Assembly: GCF_019679435.2 (NCBI RefSeq)
Contig: NZ_CP139781.1
Location: 1,550,001 to 1,614,000 of the forward strand
DNA from: Actomonas aquatica
GTDB lineage: Bacteria > Verrucomicrobiota > Verrucomicrobiia > Opitutales > Opitutaceae
Direction: 5' to 3'
Length of the DNA stretch: 64,000 bases
The notes below the pieces were generated by a model. The model saw nothing but the letters and a program-made list of their open reading frames with translations. It ran no database searches and was not told the origin of the DNA. Position numbers and translations under genes: made by a program. Shown here piece after piece: positions 63,815 to 64,000 of this stretch. The stretch's first letter is position 1, and each line of letters opens with the position of its first letter.

Positions 63815-64000
63815 TCACTCGTAATCGTAGAGCTGCGGATCGCGGCGCGGCGGCCGCAGGCGACTGCGGAAGCGGTGCCGCTTTTCCTTGGGCTCGGGGG
63901 CGCCTCCTTCCGGCCCGCCTCCCATGCCGCCCATGCCCATGGGATCGCCGTAGGGATCCATGCCGTCGCCGCCGGACTCATCGCCCATCATGTCTTCGAG
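63815..64000 (-). CDS. Unknown protein, C-terminal fragment (Met/Gly-rich tail)
   Basis: Only the last 61 codons are in the window; the start lies beyond 64000. The visible part is rich in Gly, Met, Asp and Pro (GMGGMGGGPEGG), then a basic stretch (EKRHRFRSRLRPPRR), and ends in LYDYE. I do not recognise a family. The composition is that of an unstructured tail. The frame ends in TGA followed by a terminator hairpin. Function cannot be told from this piece. Confidence 0.6.
   Translation of the reverse strand, partial: LEDMMGDESGGDGMDPYGDPMGMGGMGGGPEGGAPEPKEKRHRFRSRLRPPRRDPQLYDYE

Overview
This 64 kb window is GC-rich, densely coding chromosomal DNA. It carries about 55 protein genes, no tRNA or rRNA gene that I can see, and no IS, prophage or CRISPR. 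The gene content points to a Verrucomicrobiota bacterium, most likely an Opitutaceae-type lineage. The clues are an alternative complex III operon fused to a cbb3-type oxidase, a DUF1800/DUF1501 pair, a eukaryotic-type Ser/Thr kinase beside rpoN, a lysine-rich histone-H1-like protein and a short PutA. The lineage is an inference from gene content, because no rRNA is present. Many genes start without a clear Shine-Dalgarno motif, and stop/start overlaps are common.

Layout: 1-2.8 kb (minus) holds serA-plsY-hom. 3-5.7 kb (plus) holds an HD hydrolase, then an AraC-GyrI regulator, a GyrI-like protein and an alkyltransferase. 5.8-8.5 kb (plus) holds threonine catabolism (tdh-kbl) and cdd. 8.5-10.8 kb (minus) holds an ACT protein, hisS and an HU/IHF protein. 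10.9-16.3 kb (plus) holds a second, zinc-finger-less ClpX-like ATPase, ubiE/menG, a Ser/Thr kinase and rpoN, with erpA opposite. 16.4-20 kb holds tsaD and an S41 protease (minus), then a MidA-like methyltransferase and rpmB (plus). 20.3-23.2 kb holds an unknown membrane protein and fabG-acpP-fabF. 23.3-27.6 kb (minus) holds putA and a CysJ-like reductase. 27.7-32.3 kb (plus) holds an RluB/RsuA-type synthase, an SH3-like secreted protein, folD, a REC-histidine kinase and proC.

32.4-44 kb (minus) is the centrepiece. It is one tightly packed operon, actABCDEF, then two small membrane-protein genes (one CcoS-like), then ccoN, ccoO and a one-heme ccoP-like gene, with a short Tat-like protein just upstream of actA. 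It would carry electrons from menaquinol (ubiE/menG at 12.6 kb makes the quinone) through multiheme cytochromes to oxygen. 44.1-47.5 kb (minus) holds tig-clpP-clpX. 47.7-52.9 kb holds the DUF1800/DUF1501 pair, a TsaB-like protein, alr and yqgE. 53-57.8 kb holds dCMP deaminase, a Nif3-like protein, aroQ, a NusG paralogue, rsmG, pgpA, pgsA and coaD. 57.8-64 kb (minus) holds an M14 peptidase, a 392-bp gene-free interval with strong hairpins, an aspartate aminotransferase, a tandem RHH plus H1-tail protein, an inositol-phosphatase family protein and the 3' end of an unknown gene.

Five intergenic gaps carry REP-like inverted-repeat pairs. Two share one core, and the others are unrelated to each other. 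Nine intrinsic-terminator-like hairpins can be placed. The most interesting points are the act-cco operon with its small accessory genes, the second ClpX-like unfoldase, the RHH-H1 fusion and the REP-like repeats.
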